DNA from: JAYYZW01 sp036339995
Lineage (GTDB): Bacteria > Pseudomonadota > Gammaproteobacteria > Ga0077536
DNA: 6,706 bases
Reading direction: 5' to 3'
NCBI GenBank assembly: GCA_036339995.1
Contig: JAYYZW010000094.1
Location: 1 to 6,706, forward strand
Below, piece by piece: positions 6,551-6,706 of this stretch. Below the pieces are notes generated by a model, which saw nothing but the letters and a program-made list of their open reading frames with translations, was not told the origin of the DNA and searched no databases. How positions within the stretch are numbered: the stretch's first letter is position 1; the number at the start of each line of letters is the position of its first letter. The position numbers were made by a program, and so were the translations under genes.

Positions 6551-6706
6551 TTAATTCGGCAACCGAGGCACGACCTCGTTTGCAAACGTCTCCAACCCGT
6601 CGAGCATCGGGTAGAAATGAACCATCGGGGTGTCTATGCCAATTTGGTGCAGCACACTGAGGCGCTCGACTATATCGTCGGGTGTGCCAACCAGTCCCGG
6701 ACCGAG
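6551..6706 (-). CDS. Luciferase-like flavin-dependent monooxygenase (partial, C-terminal 51 residues)
   Basis: Read on the minus strand, the last 51 codons give LGPGLVGTPDDIVERLSVL, then IGIDTPMVHFYPMLDGLETF, and end EVVPRLPN before TAA at 6551-6553. The G-T-P-x-x-I/V-x-E-R-L segment, a short helix, a strand with H-F-Y/F and a final helix E-x-F-A-x-E-V-x-P form the typical C-terminal end of the bacterial luciferase-like (LLM) TIM-barrel family, which uses reduced flavin from a partner reductase and O2. The N-terminal flavin- and substrate-binding parts lie outside the window, so the subgroup (alkanesulfonate-, sulfone-, RutA- or nitrilotriacetate-type) cannot be settled. The gene converges on hyuB and is not in the same operon, but may belong to the same catabolic island. 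Confidence 0.82.
   Translation of the reverse strand, partial: LGPGLVGTPDDIVERLSVLHQIGIDTPMVHFYPMLDGLETFANEVVPRLPN

Overview
The window carries parts of two divergent catabolic transcription units from a GC-rich proteobacterium-like genome. Gene content, codon bias toward G/C and the sequence style are compatible with an alphaproteobacterium (Rhizobiales or Rhodospirillales type), but there is no rRNA or other marker gene, so this placement is inference only.

Layout: on the minus strand, reading leftwards from about 2253, there is a Rieske non-heme iron aromatic-ring-hydroxylating dioxygenase of the benzoate/anthranilate type. Its alpha subunit (892-2253) and beta subunit (392-895) overlap by ATGA. 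A DUF1330-family small protein follows (1-207, running off the left edge), separated by a 184-bp gap with inverted repeats and its own strong Shine-Dalgarno. On the plus strand, starting 334 bp away from the dioxygenase start, is a tightly coupled pair of hydantoinase/oxoprolinase-superfamily subunits: HyuA-type ATPase subunit (2588-4636, TTG start) and HyuB-type catalytic subunit (4645-6417). A 133-bp convergent spacer then separates hyuB from the C-terminal end of a luciferase-like flavin-dependent monooxygenase on the minus strand (6551-6706, running off the right edge).

How they may work together: dioxygenase, ATP-dependent amidohydrolase/carboxylase and flavin monooxygenase are all enzymes that open up or activate aromatic or N-heterocyclic compounds. 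The arrangement around one divergent control region suggests a single degradation island. The substrate cannot be read from the sequence. A carboxylated aromatic or heteroaromatic acid for the dioxygenase and a cyclic amide/imide or aryl ketone for HyuAB are reasonable classes. No regulator, transporter, ferredoxin or reductase, or diol dehydrogenase is inside the window, so the pathway is incomplete here. The most specific oddity is in HyuB: the usual NDPYxGGTHxPD-like metal-site segment reads NHAGTLGQHLNN, with Asn where the family normally has the Asp metal ligand. No mobile element, tRNA, rRNA or CRISPR array was seen.
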